Source of the DNA: Viola odorata
Lineage: Eukaryota > Streptophyta > Magnoliopsida > Malpighiales > Violaceae
NCBI GenBank assembly: GCA_963691705.1
Contig: OY829541.1
Span: forward strand, 13,324,564-13,388,563
Length of the DNA stretch: 64,000 nucleotides
Direction: 5' to 3'
The notes beneath the pieces are model-generated. The model was given only the letters and a program-made list of their open reading frames with translations. It had not been told where the DNA came from and ran no database searches. Below are positions 9,487 through 20,513 of this stretch, in pieces. The first letter of the stretch is position 1; each line of letters begins with the position of its first letter. Both the position numbers and the translations under genes were made by a program.

Positions 9487-10382
9487 TGATAGGAGCCTCC
9501 TTGGAGATCCGAGGTGATTCGGCCGTGGAAGTGGCCAAGAGATGGATCTCCAAGCAAGGCCACTTCCAATGGAGGCTCACTTTAGGAGATCGGCTTGATT
9601 TAGGCGCTCGTTACTTGTGTAGAAGGAGTGAGGATTTGCGGAAGACTTAGAAGTTTAGTGGAAACGAAGAAGGAGATATATTGATTGAAAGTGAAATACA
9701 AGTAAATGAACTTGAAGGTCACGGCTAACCCTTCTAGGGGTGATTCCTAGACAACCTAGCCACAAGACAAACAAGGATCTCAACTTCAAGAGTGACCCTC
9801 CTAAGGGCAATTCCTAGGCAAATCACTCGGTTTGAAGAACCCTATTTAGCTAAGCTAGAGTGTTTGGTCTTAGATTGGAGATAATCACAAAAATAAAGAC
9901 AACCTAAAATTAGTCTATCTCCTTCTTTAAATACCTAGAGCTATTTACAAGGGAAAGTACCCCACACCCTTGGACAAAGGGGCTGCACCGTGTCTTGGGG
10001 ATGGGCTCTCGGACGGACTAAGGCGAGCGTGCCGGATGGGCCTAGCACATGGGCGAGCTGGCGCGTGGCCGAGGGCATGGAAGGGCTGACACGGAGGTCC
10101 TCATGGGATGCTAGGGATTGTACGGGCACGCGCCATGGGTTGCTAGGGTTTGCGCAGGTATTCCTCATGCCTTGGCCGGACATCCCGTGAGGTTCTGCGC
10201 TAGGGCTAAACGCGTGGTCCTCGGTCTTTGAAGGCGTTGCGGAGTGAGCGATGGCATGAAGGCACGTTACCCAGCCTTCATGGGTCTTCAAGTCAGCCTC
10301 CTCAACCCTTAAAGCCTTTAAGAGTTGGAGCTCCAAGGCATTGCTCCTATTGAAGTAACGAGGTGGTGTCGTGCTCGTATCA
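9487..10382 (-). repeat. 3' LTR of element C
   Basis: 896 bp, reading TGATACGAGCACGAC from 10382 on the minus strand. It holds the last ~147 codons of the pol frame (down to 9941). Relative to the other LTR it lacks about 20 bp near 9836 and has about 26 extra bp near 9560, plus scattered substitutions, so this insertion is older than T or N. Confidence 0.9.
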
Positions 10383-11662
10383 TTCCCTCCTCCTTTGAGG
10401 GGATTCAGCCTCGAATCAAGGGGGTTACTAGTGGCAAGGTTCGAGTCAGTCTGCACATCATCATTATCTGCAAGAAATGGAGATAAATCAGTCACATTAA
10501 AGGTAGGGTGGACGTTGCCAAACGAAGAAGGTAGGTTAAAGCGATAGGCGTTGTTGTTAAACTTCTCTAGAATAAGGAAAGGGTCATCTCCGCGGGGGCT
10601 TAGGTTGCCCTTTCGTTGTTGTGGGAACCTATCCTTGCGCAAGTGAAGCCACACCTAATCCCCGACCTCAAAGGATTGTAGATGCCGACCGGCATTGCAC
10701 TTCTCCGCCAAACGGGCCATTATCTTTTCTATGCATCCCTTTGCCTTTTCATGGATCTTTTGGACCGCCGTAGCCTTCTTGTCACCATCTAGGCTAGTAA
10801 GATCATGCAATGGAAGAGGTAATAAGTCTATGGGGGTGAGAGGATTGAACCCATAGATAAGTTCAAAAGGAGTGTATCGAGTTACGGAGTGCATGGTACG
10901 ATTATAGGCAAACTCAATAAATGCAATGCAATCGTCCCAAGATTTAGCATATTCATGGACCATGATGCGCAACATTGTACCAAGTGTTCTATTGACTACT
11001 TCTATTTGGCCATCCGTTTGAGGATGGCAAGAAGTGGAAAATAAGAGTTTCATTCCTAGTTTTGCCCACAAGACACGCCAAAAGTGGCTAAGAAATTTAG
11101 GATCTCTATCACTAACAATACTCCTAGGCATGCCATGGAGTCTAACGATGTCATTGAAGAAAAGTTGTGCAATATATGAAGCATCGTGTGTGGTGTGGCA
11201 ATGGATGAAGTGAGCCATCTTAGAGAATCGATCCACCACTACAAACAAGGAGTCTTTGCCTCGTTTGGTTCACGGTAGACCAACAACAAAATCCATGGAA
11301 AGGTCGCACGAAGAGTGCGATGCAATTGGCAATGGCATATATTGACCATGACCTAGAGATGTAGATTTAGCACATTTACAGGCAATGCAAGTGGAGATAA
11401 AATAAGACACATCACGTTTCATTTTAGGCCAAAAGAAATGCTCATGGAGAGTGCTAAGAGTTTTATCAATGCCAAAATGGCTCATCAATCCGCCACCATG
11501 GGCTTCTTTAACAAGTAACTCCCTAGTATCGTACTTTGGTACACATAATTTACCCTTTTGGAACAAGAATCCATCATGCCTCATATATTTAGGAACCGAA
11601 ACAAGATGGCAAGTATCATACAATTGTTTGAAATCCATGTCAATCGCATACAAAGATGGCAA
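9941..11662 (-). pseudogene. Integrase of element C with LTR-encoded C-terminus
   Basis: The HHCC region (HGGGLMSHFGIDKTLSTLHE, then CIACKCAKS) is followed by the DDE core: Asp in [10 protein letters not shown], Asp in SIVSDRDPKF, Glu in DGQIEVVNRTLG. Then comes LRKDRFPQQRKGNLSPRGDD and a tail that crosses into the 3' LTR at 10382 and stays open to 9941. Two in-frame stops interrupt it, one after VGLP (TGA where an Arg codon is usual) and one after FEVGD (TAG). Frame is constant from RNase H to the end. In the CRM lineage part of the integrase tail is also LTR-encoded. Confidence 0.85.
10383..10400 (-). other. Polypurine tract of element C
   Basis: The minus strand reads AAAGGAGGAGGGAAT directly before the 3' LTR. 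It is a canonical plus-strand primer. Confidence 0.8.
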
Positions 11663-11713
11663 ATGCGAGAAACCAAGTAAACATGTGTGAAGGGAGTTAA
11701 GTAGGGCGTACCT

Positions 11714-13200
11714 TCAGGAAAGGGCATCGCCCACGATGTTGTCCTTTCCCTTCATGTACTTGATGTGGTAAGTGAAACGCTCAAGAAATTCCATCCAAGT
11801 CGCGTGGCACTTGTTCAATTTCCCTTGGCCCTTCAAGTATCTCAAACTTAGGTGGTCCGTGTGAACAATGAACTCTCGGGGCAAAAGGTAATGTTCCCAC
11901 ACGTCCAAAGCCCTAACCAAGGCGTAGAACTCAATATCATAGGTGCAATAACTGAGTTGTGCGCCACTCAATTTCTCACTGAAATAGGCCACCGGGCACT
12001 TGTCTTGCAATAAGACCGCACCAATACGAATGCCGCTAGCGTCACATTGGACCTCGAAGGTCTTCTCAAAGTTAGAGAGCACGAGGAAGGGGCTAGAGGA
12101 GAGCTTGCTCTTCAAGGCAGTGAAGCCACGTCATGGGCTGGACCCCAAACAAAGGGCACATTGGATTTGGTTAGAGCATGAAGAGGTACCGCGATTGTAG
12201 AAAAATCTTGGACAAAGCGGCGATAGAATGCCGCTAGGCCAAGGAAAGAGCGGACCTCGAGGACATTGGAGAGTCTCGGCCATTTGGTGATTGCTTTCAT
12301 CTTGGCTGGGTCAATCTTAAGGCCGAATGCACCTACAATGAAACCAAGGAAGTGCACTTCTTCTAGGCAAAAATCACACTTAGACATTTTGACATAGAGT
12401 TGATGAGCACGCAAGGTTAGGAAAACTTGACGCAAATGGTTCATGTGATCATGCGTAGATAAACTATAGACCAAAATATCATCAAAGTAAACTACCACAC
12501 ATTTGCCTATTAGGTGTCTAAACACATGATTCATAAGGCGCATGAAAGTACTAGGGGCATTCTAAAGACCAAACGACATGACCAACCACTCATACAATCC
12601 AAATGCCGTTTTAAATACCGTTTTCCATTCATCACCCTCATGAACCTTAATTTGGTGATAACCACTTAACAAATCAATTTTTGAAAAAATTATTACACCA
12701 CTAAGCTCATCAAGCATGTCATCAAGTCTAGGTATGGGATGAGAATATTTTACCATGATTTGATTAATCGAACGACAATCCATACACATCCTCCACGTGC
12801 CATCCTTCTTGGGCACCAAAATGATGGGCACGACACAAAGGGAGAGGTTTTCACGAACGAAACCCTTTGCAAGGAGGTCCTCCACTTGCGCTTGAAGCTT
12901 ATGGGTGTCCTTCGGCTTTCATCTATACGCCGGCCGGTTAGGGATTGTAGAGCCCGGAAGAAACTCAATGCGATGTTCAATCCCACGGGTGGGGGGCGAG
13001 CCGTGGGGGATATCTTCGGGGAAAACATCAACAAATTCTTGCACAAGTGAGGTAACATCACTAGACAAAGGTGGGTTAGGGTTAGAAGAAGATAGACAAA
13101 AATCCGTGAACCTAATGAGGATACACGGTTTGCGCATCATCAATGCCAAACGAACATCTCTTCCTTTTGCCATATGGCTCACCATGGCCTTACTTTTCAC
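11714..13200 (-). pseudogene. Reverse transcriptase and RNase H of element C
   Basis: The pre-RT segment with EFVDVFPEDIPHG and RGIEHRIEF leads into [34 protein letters not shown] and the catalytic YFDDILVYS. RNase H follows with [16 protein letters not shown] and [20 protein letters not shown] is in one frame from 13200 to about 12112 with an in-frame TAG after VMSFGL; RNase H is in another frame. RNase H ends at a TGA after GDALS where Arg is expected. Confidence 0.85.
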
Positions 13201-13463
13201 TCTAGTGTCCTTTTTTACCTCACTAACTTGCTTTTGGATGTCAAGTTTAGTTTTCCCCTCTTGGCAAGCTCACTTTTTTCTTGCCGGTTGTTTTCCTCTT
13301 GTTCTCCACACTCATTTTTCTCTCCACTCGGGGTATGCTCACTTTTTTCATACCCGAATTTTTCAGCACTCACACTACTCACATTTTTCACTCCACACCA
13401 CTCATTTTTCTTTTCTAATTTAGAAGTAATGTCCAAAGTGGCACACGCCTTTTCTAGCTTCAA

Positions 13464-14273
13464 TTAGTCTTCGTAGACTAGATGTGGAGGCAAATGAGGG
13501 ATTAGAAACTTGAAGTCACCGTGAGTCAATTTGTCGGTGTTTTGGAAACCATCATGGAGGGCATACCTATCAAATTGCCAAGGCCTACCAAGTAGGAGAT
13601 GGTTGGATTGCATCAAGGCAATATCACAATGGCGTTCATCTACATAGGTACCGATTGTGAAAGGCACAACGACTTGGCAAGTGACTTTGACGGAGCTACC
13701 ATCATTAAACCAATTGAGGGTGTAAGGCCGCGGGTGTCTAGTGGTGGAGAGGGCTAGAGAATGCACTAAGAGAGTGCTTGCAACGTCGGTGTAGCTGCCA
13801 TTATCCACAATAATGGATATAGTCATTCCATGGGAAACACCGCGAGTGTGGAAGAGATTATCGCATTGTTCCCGGACCAAGTCATCCTTTTTAGGGATCA
13901 AGCTTAAGTTTTGGCGCACCACTAGGCAAGTAGGAACCTCAACATGATCATATTCATCCGTGTCCTCCTTGTCACCTTGAGGTGTATCCGAAAGGTGAGG
14001 TGGAAGATCCTCCACATCATCCTCATCACTACTAAGTTCATCACTCTCATGGATCAAAATGAGTCTCCTATTAGGGCACTCGGCTTTCATGTGCCCTTTG
14101 CCACCACACTTGAAACACTCAATGGAGCGAGAAGGTGTGCGGTGGTTAGGGTTTGAGTTTGTAGGTGGTCTTGTAGTATTTGGTGCTTGAGGAGGTCTCG
14201 GTGTGTAGGTGTTTGGTTTATGGGAAAATGGGGGTTTGGGGGGGTCGAGTGGGGGCTTGTTTGAGTTAGCCAA
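13464..14273 (-). pseudogene. Nucleocapsid and protease of element C
   Basis: A CCHC zinc knuckle (CFKCGGKGHMKAEC) follows a Pro-rich stretch. An acidic linker precedes the aspartic protease, whose active site reads VDNGSYTDVASTLL, with LLGRPWQFDRYALHDGF further on. This frame differs from that of the capsid part upstream. The protein would package RNA and process the polyprotein. Confidence 0.8.
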
Positions 14274-14340
14274 AGGGGTCCATGGGGTGTTTTGGCGAGG
14301 TAGAAGAAGAAGTGAAGGGAAATTTGGGTTTAGAGTTCAC

Positions 14341-15501
14341 TTACCTTTCAATTTTCAATGCCAAGTGAAGCATATCCTCCAAGTTGTCATAGGAGTGGAA
14401 GTCTAAGGTGTAAGCAATGTCCTTGCGAAGGCCTCCTAGAAACTGAACCATTGTGGCTTTCTCGGTCTCATTGATGTTTGCCCTCATGACACATGTGAGC
14501 ATGTCGTGGTAAAATTCACTCACGGTACGGTAGCCTTGAGATAGGCGTTGGAGGCATTGGTGAAGGTCACGGTGGTAGTAAGAAGGGACAAAACGCCGGC
14601 GCATCTCAAACTTCAATGCCTCCCAAGTGTCAATAGGTGGTGTCCTCTCAATTCTCCTAGTAGCACCTAGCCTTTCCCACCAATGAATGGCCAAATCCGT
14701 GAAACCAACAACCGCAAGTCGAATCTTCTTCGTATCTGTGTAGTTGTAGCATTCAAACACTCTTTCAACTTGACTTTCCCAAGTCAAATAGGCGTCGAGG
14801 TCCTCCTTGCCTTCGAACGGGGGAATGGTGAGTTTGATGCTATAGAGGTTGTTATCTTCTCTCTCTTCTTGATGGCGATGGCCTCTAGCCTCAAATTGTT
14901 CATCATAGTCAAATCTAGGTGCATCATTGTCGTGTTCATACAAGGGTGGTTGAGGGGGGGTAGGGTTGTTTGGGGTGTTTAGTGGCCTGTCAAGGAGGTG
15001 CAATGCGGCTGGATGGGTGTTTCGCAGCTCATTAGAAGTAACAAGCGGGGAGTTTGTAGGGTAATTTTGGTGAGGAGGGTATGGGTGCCCAACATTTGTG
15101 TGGTGCCGGGAAGGGTGTTCAATGGAACCTTTGTCATCACTATGGTAGTTGCCGCCCATGACACCTTCATCATTGCCAACTTGGCGTGGGAAGCCATAGA
15201 AGGCGAAATACGAGGGATCATTTGGGTGTTTAGTTTGGTGGTAATGGACAGTAGGGTGTGGCGGTAGTGGTGGGTTAGGGTCCGGCGGTGGGGGTTGAGC
15301 TGGCCGAGGGGTCAGGGTTGCTATCGCCGTTAACATATCCTTGTTGTGTTGCTATTGTGTCACCCAACGGCTTTGTAATTCAGCCATTTGGGTGGAGAGT
15401 TTGGTCAAGATTGGGTTAGGCTCAGCGAGGCCATCGGGGCTGCCTACGCGTAGTAAACCCACATCGGATGATCCATCGGAGGGGAGATGTTCGTTGGACA
15501 T
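14341..15501 (-). pseudogene. gag capsid region of element C
   Basis: The start is the ATG at 15501 (MSNEHLPSDG), which lies just behind a splice-acceptor-like TTTTGTAG. An in-frame TAG interrupts the frame about 46 codons in, just upstream of the open segment that starts at 15336. The capsid core shows TIPPFEGKEDLDAYLTWESQ, AIHWWERLGA and RRRFVPSYYHRDLHQCL, typical of Retrotrans_gag. The frame shifts before the zinc knuckle. Confidence 0.8.
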
Positions 15502-16757
15502 AATGGAGTGTACCTACAAAATGAACAAACACAAGTCTTGATAAAATGTTAGTCACTCCCTTACGTGTTCGGGCACTAGTGTGTCACACAACACGCAATT
15601 GCACTCACTAACTCACCCACTCAAAACTCCAAAATAAACCAAATACTCAAGCCTAGTAAAAGACTCTAAGACTTATAGGAGCACAAGGAATACAAAGAAA
15701 ACTAGGTAAGAAGTAAAGGTGAGGAAAATCAAAGGATGCGCACGAAGTGTAAATGAGGTGCACACCGAATGATTTGGAGTAGGAAGATGTATGGAGGTAA
15801 GGAAAAGAAAACTCAAGACGCTTAGAAATGCTAGCTAGAAGGACAACTCAAGAGGTGTGTATAAGGAAAGGTGTTTAATGTTGAAGAGGCACGGTGAGGG
15901 TGAGCGGTGCGGAAATTGCTTACTTAAGTAAAACCAAGAAAAATGGGGGAAACAATTGTGGCTTTGAGCATGCAAATCACTTCTAAATGAAAACACACAA
16001 GTAATTCCTTGCTTTTGACTCAATGAGATTTTCCTTTTTTTTTTTTGGTATGAACTCGATCACTTCTTTTCTTTTGTTTTTGAATTTGATCAATGTTTTG
16101 AGTTCTTTTCTTTCTCTTTTTTTTTAATTGAGTGCAAGGGAATCCAGTTGAATGACTTGTAGTTTTTTATTTTTTTGAAAGAAATGAAAGACAAGTAGTT
16201 TAGCCAAAGGGGAACATTTTGCACTAAATGCCAAAAATAAATGATGTGGAAAGTCAAGATGAGTTGTCACACTTTGTAAGGATGACAAGGCAAAGATGTG
16301 TCACGTGTGTGTGTTGAAAGGTGCAAGTGAGGTGGCTGTTTTGAGTAAGGAGCAAGTTTAGAATACTAGGCTCACAATGAGAGATGTGGCCGACTGTGCA
16401 ACAAGTGTGGTGGGTGACAACTATGCTAGCAAACAAAAGTTGGACTACAAGGCCACATGGCATATAAGACACTTGGCTCTTTTTTCTTGCAAAAGTATGA
16501 ACAAATGAACTTAGATCATGAACAACCAACACGTTTAAAGGGGAAGAAGAAGAAATGAACGTGTTAGATGTGTGCAAACACAAATATATTCAGATTTTAT
16601 GTTTAAGCAAGATCAAAATGCTAGAAGACAAGAAAAATTTTGAACAAAAATCAAATTTGTAAAAAATTTCCAAAATGAAATCGTGACTTGTGGAGTGATT
16701 TCTAACCGTGAAAATGAGAAAAATCTTGGAAAAAGGCTGGTCTAGTGAGCAGCTGGA
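15502..16757 (-). other. 5' leader of element C
   Basis: This is a 1.26-kb untranslated leader on the minus strand between the primer binding site and gag. It is AT-rich and without a convincing ORF. Its end (CACGTAAGGGAGTGACTAAC, then TTTTGTAG before the ATG) matches the leaders of elements N and E, with a CTAAC branch-like motif and AG acceptor. Confidence 0.6.
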
Positions 16758-16769
16758 GCTCTGCTACCA
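16758..16769 (-). other. Primer binding site of element C
   Basis: TGGTAGCAGAGC on the minus strand, two bases after the 5' LTR. It differs by one base from the common plant initiator-Met primer site TGGTATCAGAGC. Confidence 0.8.
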
Positions 16770-16771
16770 CT

Positions 16772-17666
16772 TGATAGGAGCCTCCTTGGAGATCCGAGGT
16801 GATTCGACTGTAGAAGTGGCCAAGAGATGGATCTAGCTCACTTTACGAGATCGGCTTGATTTAGGCACCCGTTACTTATGTAGAAGGAGTGAGGCTTTGC
16901 AGAAGACTTAGAAGTATAGTGGAAACGAAGAAGGAGATATATTGATTGAAAGTGAAATACAAGTAAATGAACTTGAAGGTCACGGCTAACCCTTCTAGGG
17001 GTGATTCCTAGACAACCTAGCCACAAAACTAACAAGGATCTCAACTTCAAGTGTGACCCTCCTAAGGGAAATTCCTAGGCAAATCACTCGGTTTGAAGAA
17101 GAAGAGGAAGAACGTTTGAAGAACCCTATTTAGCTAAACTAGAGTGTTTGGTCTTAGATTGGAGATAATCACAAAAACAAAGACAACCTAAAATTACTCT
17201 ATCTCCTTCTTTAAATACCTAGAACTATTTACAAGGGAAAGTACCCTCACACCCTTGGACAAAGGGGTTGCACCGTGTCTTGGGGATGGGCTCTCAGACG
17301 GACTAAGGCGAGCGTGCCAGATGGGTCTAGCACATGGGCGAGCTGACACGTGGCCGAGGGCATGGAAGGGCTGACGCGGACGTCCTCATGGGATGCTAGG
17401 GATTGGTCGAGCGTGCGCCATGGGTTGCTAAGGTTTACGCGGGTGTTCCTCATGCCTTGGCCGGACATCCCGTGAGGTTCTGCGCTAGGGCTAAACTCGT
17501 GGTCCTCGGTCTTTAAAGGCGTTGTGGTGTGAGAGATGGCATGAAGGCACGTTACCCAGCCTTCATGGGTCTTCAAGTCAGCCTCCTCAACCCTTAAAGC
17601 CTTCAATAGTTGGAGCTCCAAGGCCTTACTCTTAGTGGAATAACTAGGTGGTGCCGTGCTCATATC
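16772..17666 (-). repeat. 5' LTR of element C
   Basis: 895 bp with the same TG...CA ends as 9487-10382. Its first ~420 bp on the minus strand hold an ORF of about 145 codons (17687-17247) homologous to the pol tail in the other LTR. Confidence 0.9.
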
Positions 17667-17671
17667 AGACT

Positions 17672-19218
17672 TGGCCAAGAAAGGCATACATAAGGTGATC
17701 AGGCAGGGCCTTTAATTCTAGCTTCGGTGCTTGCACAATATAAGGCAAGAGCTTTGAGTCAGTTGCTTGCAAGGATTGGCAATTAATAGTTTTTACTTGA
17801 GGGTTAGATTTATTAAGATCTGCCAATGTCTCTTGGAGTTCCTTCTGATCTCCAGTTTTGTCCTACAATTCTTCCAGTTTCTTGGTTGAGATTCCCCTGC
17901 TCATAACATATTCAAGGGGATCGTTAGTACAAATGTCGGCCATTTCTTCAGTGAGGGGATCTAAAATATCCAAAAAATTAACATTATGTGTCTCATTAGG
18001 ATATTTGTGTCCCTCAGACATGTAGAATTTAATTATCCTGCCGTCAAACTCCATAATTATGCTTCCTTCATAAATGTCTATTTTAGCTCTTGTTGTTCTT
18101 AGAAATGGTCTCCATAAAAGAACATTTATGGAATTGTAAGGAAGATCAGTGTTCATCTGAACAATATAAAAATCAATTAGATAAGTAAAATTGTTAACCT
18201 GAACAAGAAAATCTTCCACAACTCCCTTTACATGGATGATTGTTCTGTCTGCCAGCTGAATCACCACCTAAGTTTCCTTCATTATGCCCATCTGCAATGT
18301 CTCATACTCACTCAAGGACATCACATTGATTCCAGCTCCCAAATCGCAGAGAGCTTTATCCACAACTTTGTTTCCTATCTTGCATGGGATTGTAAATGCG
18401 CCTTTATCCTTACGCTTTTCAGGCAGTTGGGCCTGAAAAACTATAGAAATATTATGGTTAAGGTTAACCCTTTCAATACCTGCAAGTTTTCTTTTGTTAG
18501 TACACAGCTCCTTAAGAAATTTAGCATAAGAAGGTACTTTAGCAATTTAATCGAGCATAGGAATATTATGTTCATAAATTCCTTTGCTTCATCCTTTCTC
18601 TTACACTTTTAGGATCTAGGAGGAAAAAGTGGTGGAATTTCTATCTCTTCCTCCTAACCGTGATCTTTTCATCGGGTTTGGCCACGGGTTTGGCCAAGAC
18701 TAATTCTTCCTTTACTGTTTCTAATAGAATGTCGAGCTTGGCCATAGGCTTGGCCAAGTCTGTCTTAGTTTGGATTTCTTCTTCTTCTTGGAATATCTAT
18801 GCCTCCATCTCCTTATCTAGCTTTGCACCCTCCCTCTCTGACAGTATACCCCCACTCCTAAGGTTAATAACACTGACATTATGCTTAGGATTATCCATAG
18901 TGGTAAAGAGTAATCTGCCTTGATTTTTAAGCTGCTTCTGTGCCAACTGACTGATCTATTTTTGCATTTCGGTCAGGCTGGACTGGATTGCCTACATGAA
19001 CTTTTAAACTGTTTCTTCTATAGGCACACTAGTGAGCTTCAGAGGTTAAGGTGCAGGTGGCAGTTGTGGTACAGATTGTTGAGGCTGTTGTTGTTGTTGG
19101 TGCTGAGGTGCAACATGAGTCTTTTGTGGTGGGTCCTGCCACCACTTAAAATTAGGATGACTCCTCCAGAAATATTGATTGCTCTCATGAGGGAATTCTA
19201 GTTGTCCCTAGTTGTATC
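17672..19218 (-). pseudogene. Athila-like gag-protease region (element B, part 2), degenerate
   Basis: The minus strand carries broken Athila sequence: a gag segment with HPNFKWWQDPP and a Gln-rich stretch near 19100, then the protease region with the DLGAGINVM motif and QLADRTIIHVKGVVEDFLVQ (17863-18267). The last codons before 17672 read YAFLG and join sense-for-sense to DSLPVIIS at 9480 once element C and one GACTT copy are removed. Many stops and frame changes are present. At 19218 the sequence switches to a plus-strand integrase. Confidence 0.8.
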
Positions 19219-20026
19219 CGTAGGCTGCAGGACTGATGATTCCAAAGTGGTTGCAGCTTTCCTCCGATCTCATATTTTTAGCAGGTTTGGAACCCCGCGT
19301 GCTCTCATCAGTGATCGCGGCACCCATTTTTGCAACCGGACCATCGCCAATCTACTCAACAAGTACGGTGTAACGCATCGTGTCTCTACAGCCTATCACC
19401 TGCACACCAATGACAAGGCCGAGGTGTTTAACCGTGAGATCAAGTCCATTTTAGAAAAGAGAGTCAACCAATCTCATAAGGATTGGAGCCTGAAGTTGGA
19501 TGATGCCTTATGGGCCTATCATACAACGTTCAAAACTCCTATAGGTATGACCCTTTACAGACTTGTCAACGGTAAACCTTGCCACCTACCCATCGAGATA
19601 GAGCATAAAGCCTTCTAGGCCATCCGCAAAGCCAACTTCAACCTTGACGAAGCAGGACAGTATCGACGCTTACAAATCTAGGAATTGGAAGAACTTCGCG
19701 ATGACGCTTATGAGAACGCCTTCATCTACAAGGGCAAGACAAAGGCCTACCACGATAAGCTCATATCTCATAAATCTTTCACTATAGGACAAAAGGTATT
19801 ATTATACAACTCCCGTTTGATATTGTTTGTAGGAAAGTTGAAATCGAAGTGGACTGGACCATACGTGGTCATGGCCGTTTATGATCAAGGTGTCGTCGAA
19901 ATCTGAAGTATGGACACTGGAGTCATATTTAAGGTCAACGGACACCGTTTGAAGGCATTCTATGAGGGCTTCAAACCCTTCACCACTAAGGAGATAGAGG
20001 TAGCTGACCCTCCTGACCAGAACTAA
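19219..20026 (+). pseudogene. Athila-like integrase fragment (element D), 5' truncated
   Basis: The plus strand starts inside the integrase core ([20 protein letters not shown]). The first catalytic Asp is missing, the second is in LISDRGTHF and the Glu in [14 protein letters not shown]-terminal SKWTGPYVV motif follows. Three in-frame stops (after HKAF, LQI and VVEI) and the 5' truncation make it non-functional. It is homologous to the intact integrase at 1-1233 but from another subfamily. Confidence 0.85.
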
Positions 20027-20513
20027 TTTCCGTTACCAACGTCTAGGTTGAGACGCTAACCACGATGCTTTGTGGGAGGCAACCCATATTTCTTTCCCTT
20101 TCCTTATTTTATTCTTATTTTATTTTATTTTATTCTTCTCTCCCATCCTCTTTATTTCCCTAATTTTATCCCTTTCCTAAATCTTTTCCCTTTTTCTTCT
20201 CTTTCCCTATTTTATTTTATTCACTTCCCTTATATTCCTCCCCTTTTCTTTTCTTTTATTCCCTTTCTCTCACCCTTTCCTTCCATTTTGGAACTTTGAA
20301 TTTCTTAATCAGGATAGGCGAGTGACAGTTGGGATTTTATGGACCCTAATCATCAGGTGCCAGATCCGCAAAAGACAAACAACTAGTTGCTGCCCTCTTT
20401 AAAGAGAGAACACTTTCCTCCCTTTTTCTTTATTCTTTTTTCCTTTCATCTTCTCCTTTTCCTCTTTTCTCTTTTCAGCTTTTCCTTTCCTAAGCCAACT
20501 CTACAAATCCTCC
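20027..20513 (+). other. Pyrimidine-rich intergenic region of element D
   Basis: From about 20085 to 20290 and again from 20405 to 20490 the strand is almost all C and T. The second tract ends TTCTCTTTTCAG at 20478, a strong splice-acceptor context, 35 bases before the ATG of the env-like ORF. Confidence 0.55.

Larger units (their letters stand above)
9487..17666 (-). mobile_element. Chromovirus-like Ty3/gypsy element C, full length but decayed
   Basis: This 8180-bp element lies on the minus strand between two LTRs of 896 and 895 bp and is flanked by a perfect target duplication GACTT (9482-9486 and 17667-17671). The insertion splits the Athila B coding sequence exactly, which confirms the borders. 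Order on the minus strand: 5' LTR, primer binding site, 1.26-kb leader, gag, protease, RT, RNase H, integrase, polypurine tract, 3' LTR. The pol end running into the 3' LTR and the integrase tail (LRKDRFPQQRKGNLSPRGDDP) resemble CRM-type chromoviruses. Stops and frame changes make it non-autonomous now. Confidence 0.9.
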
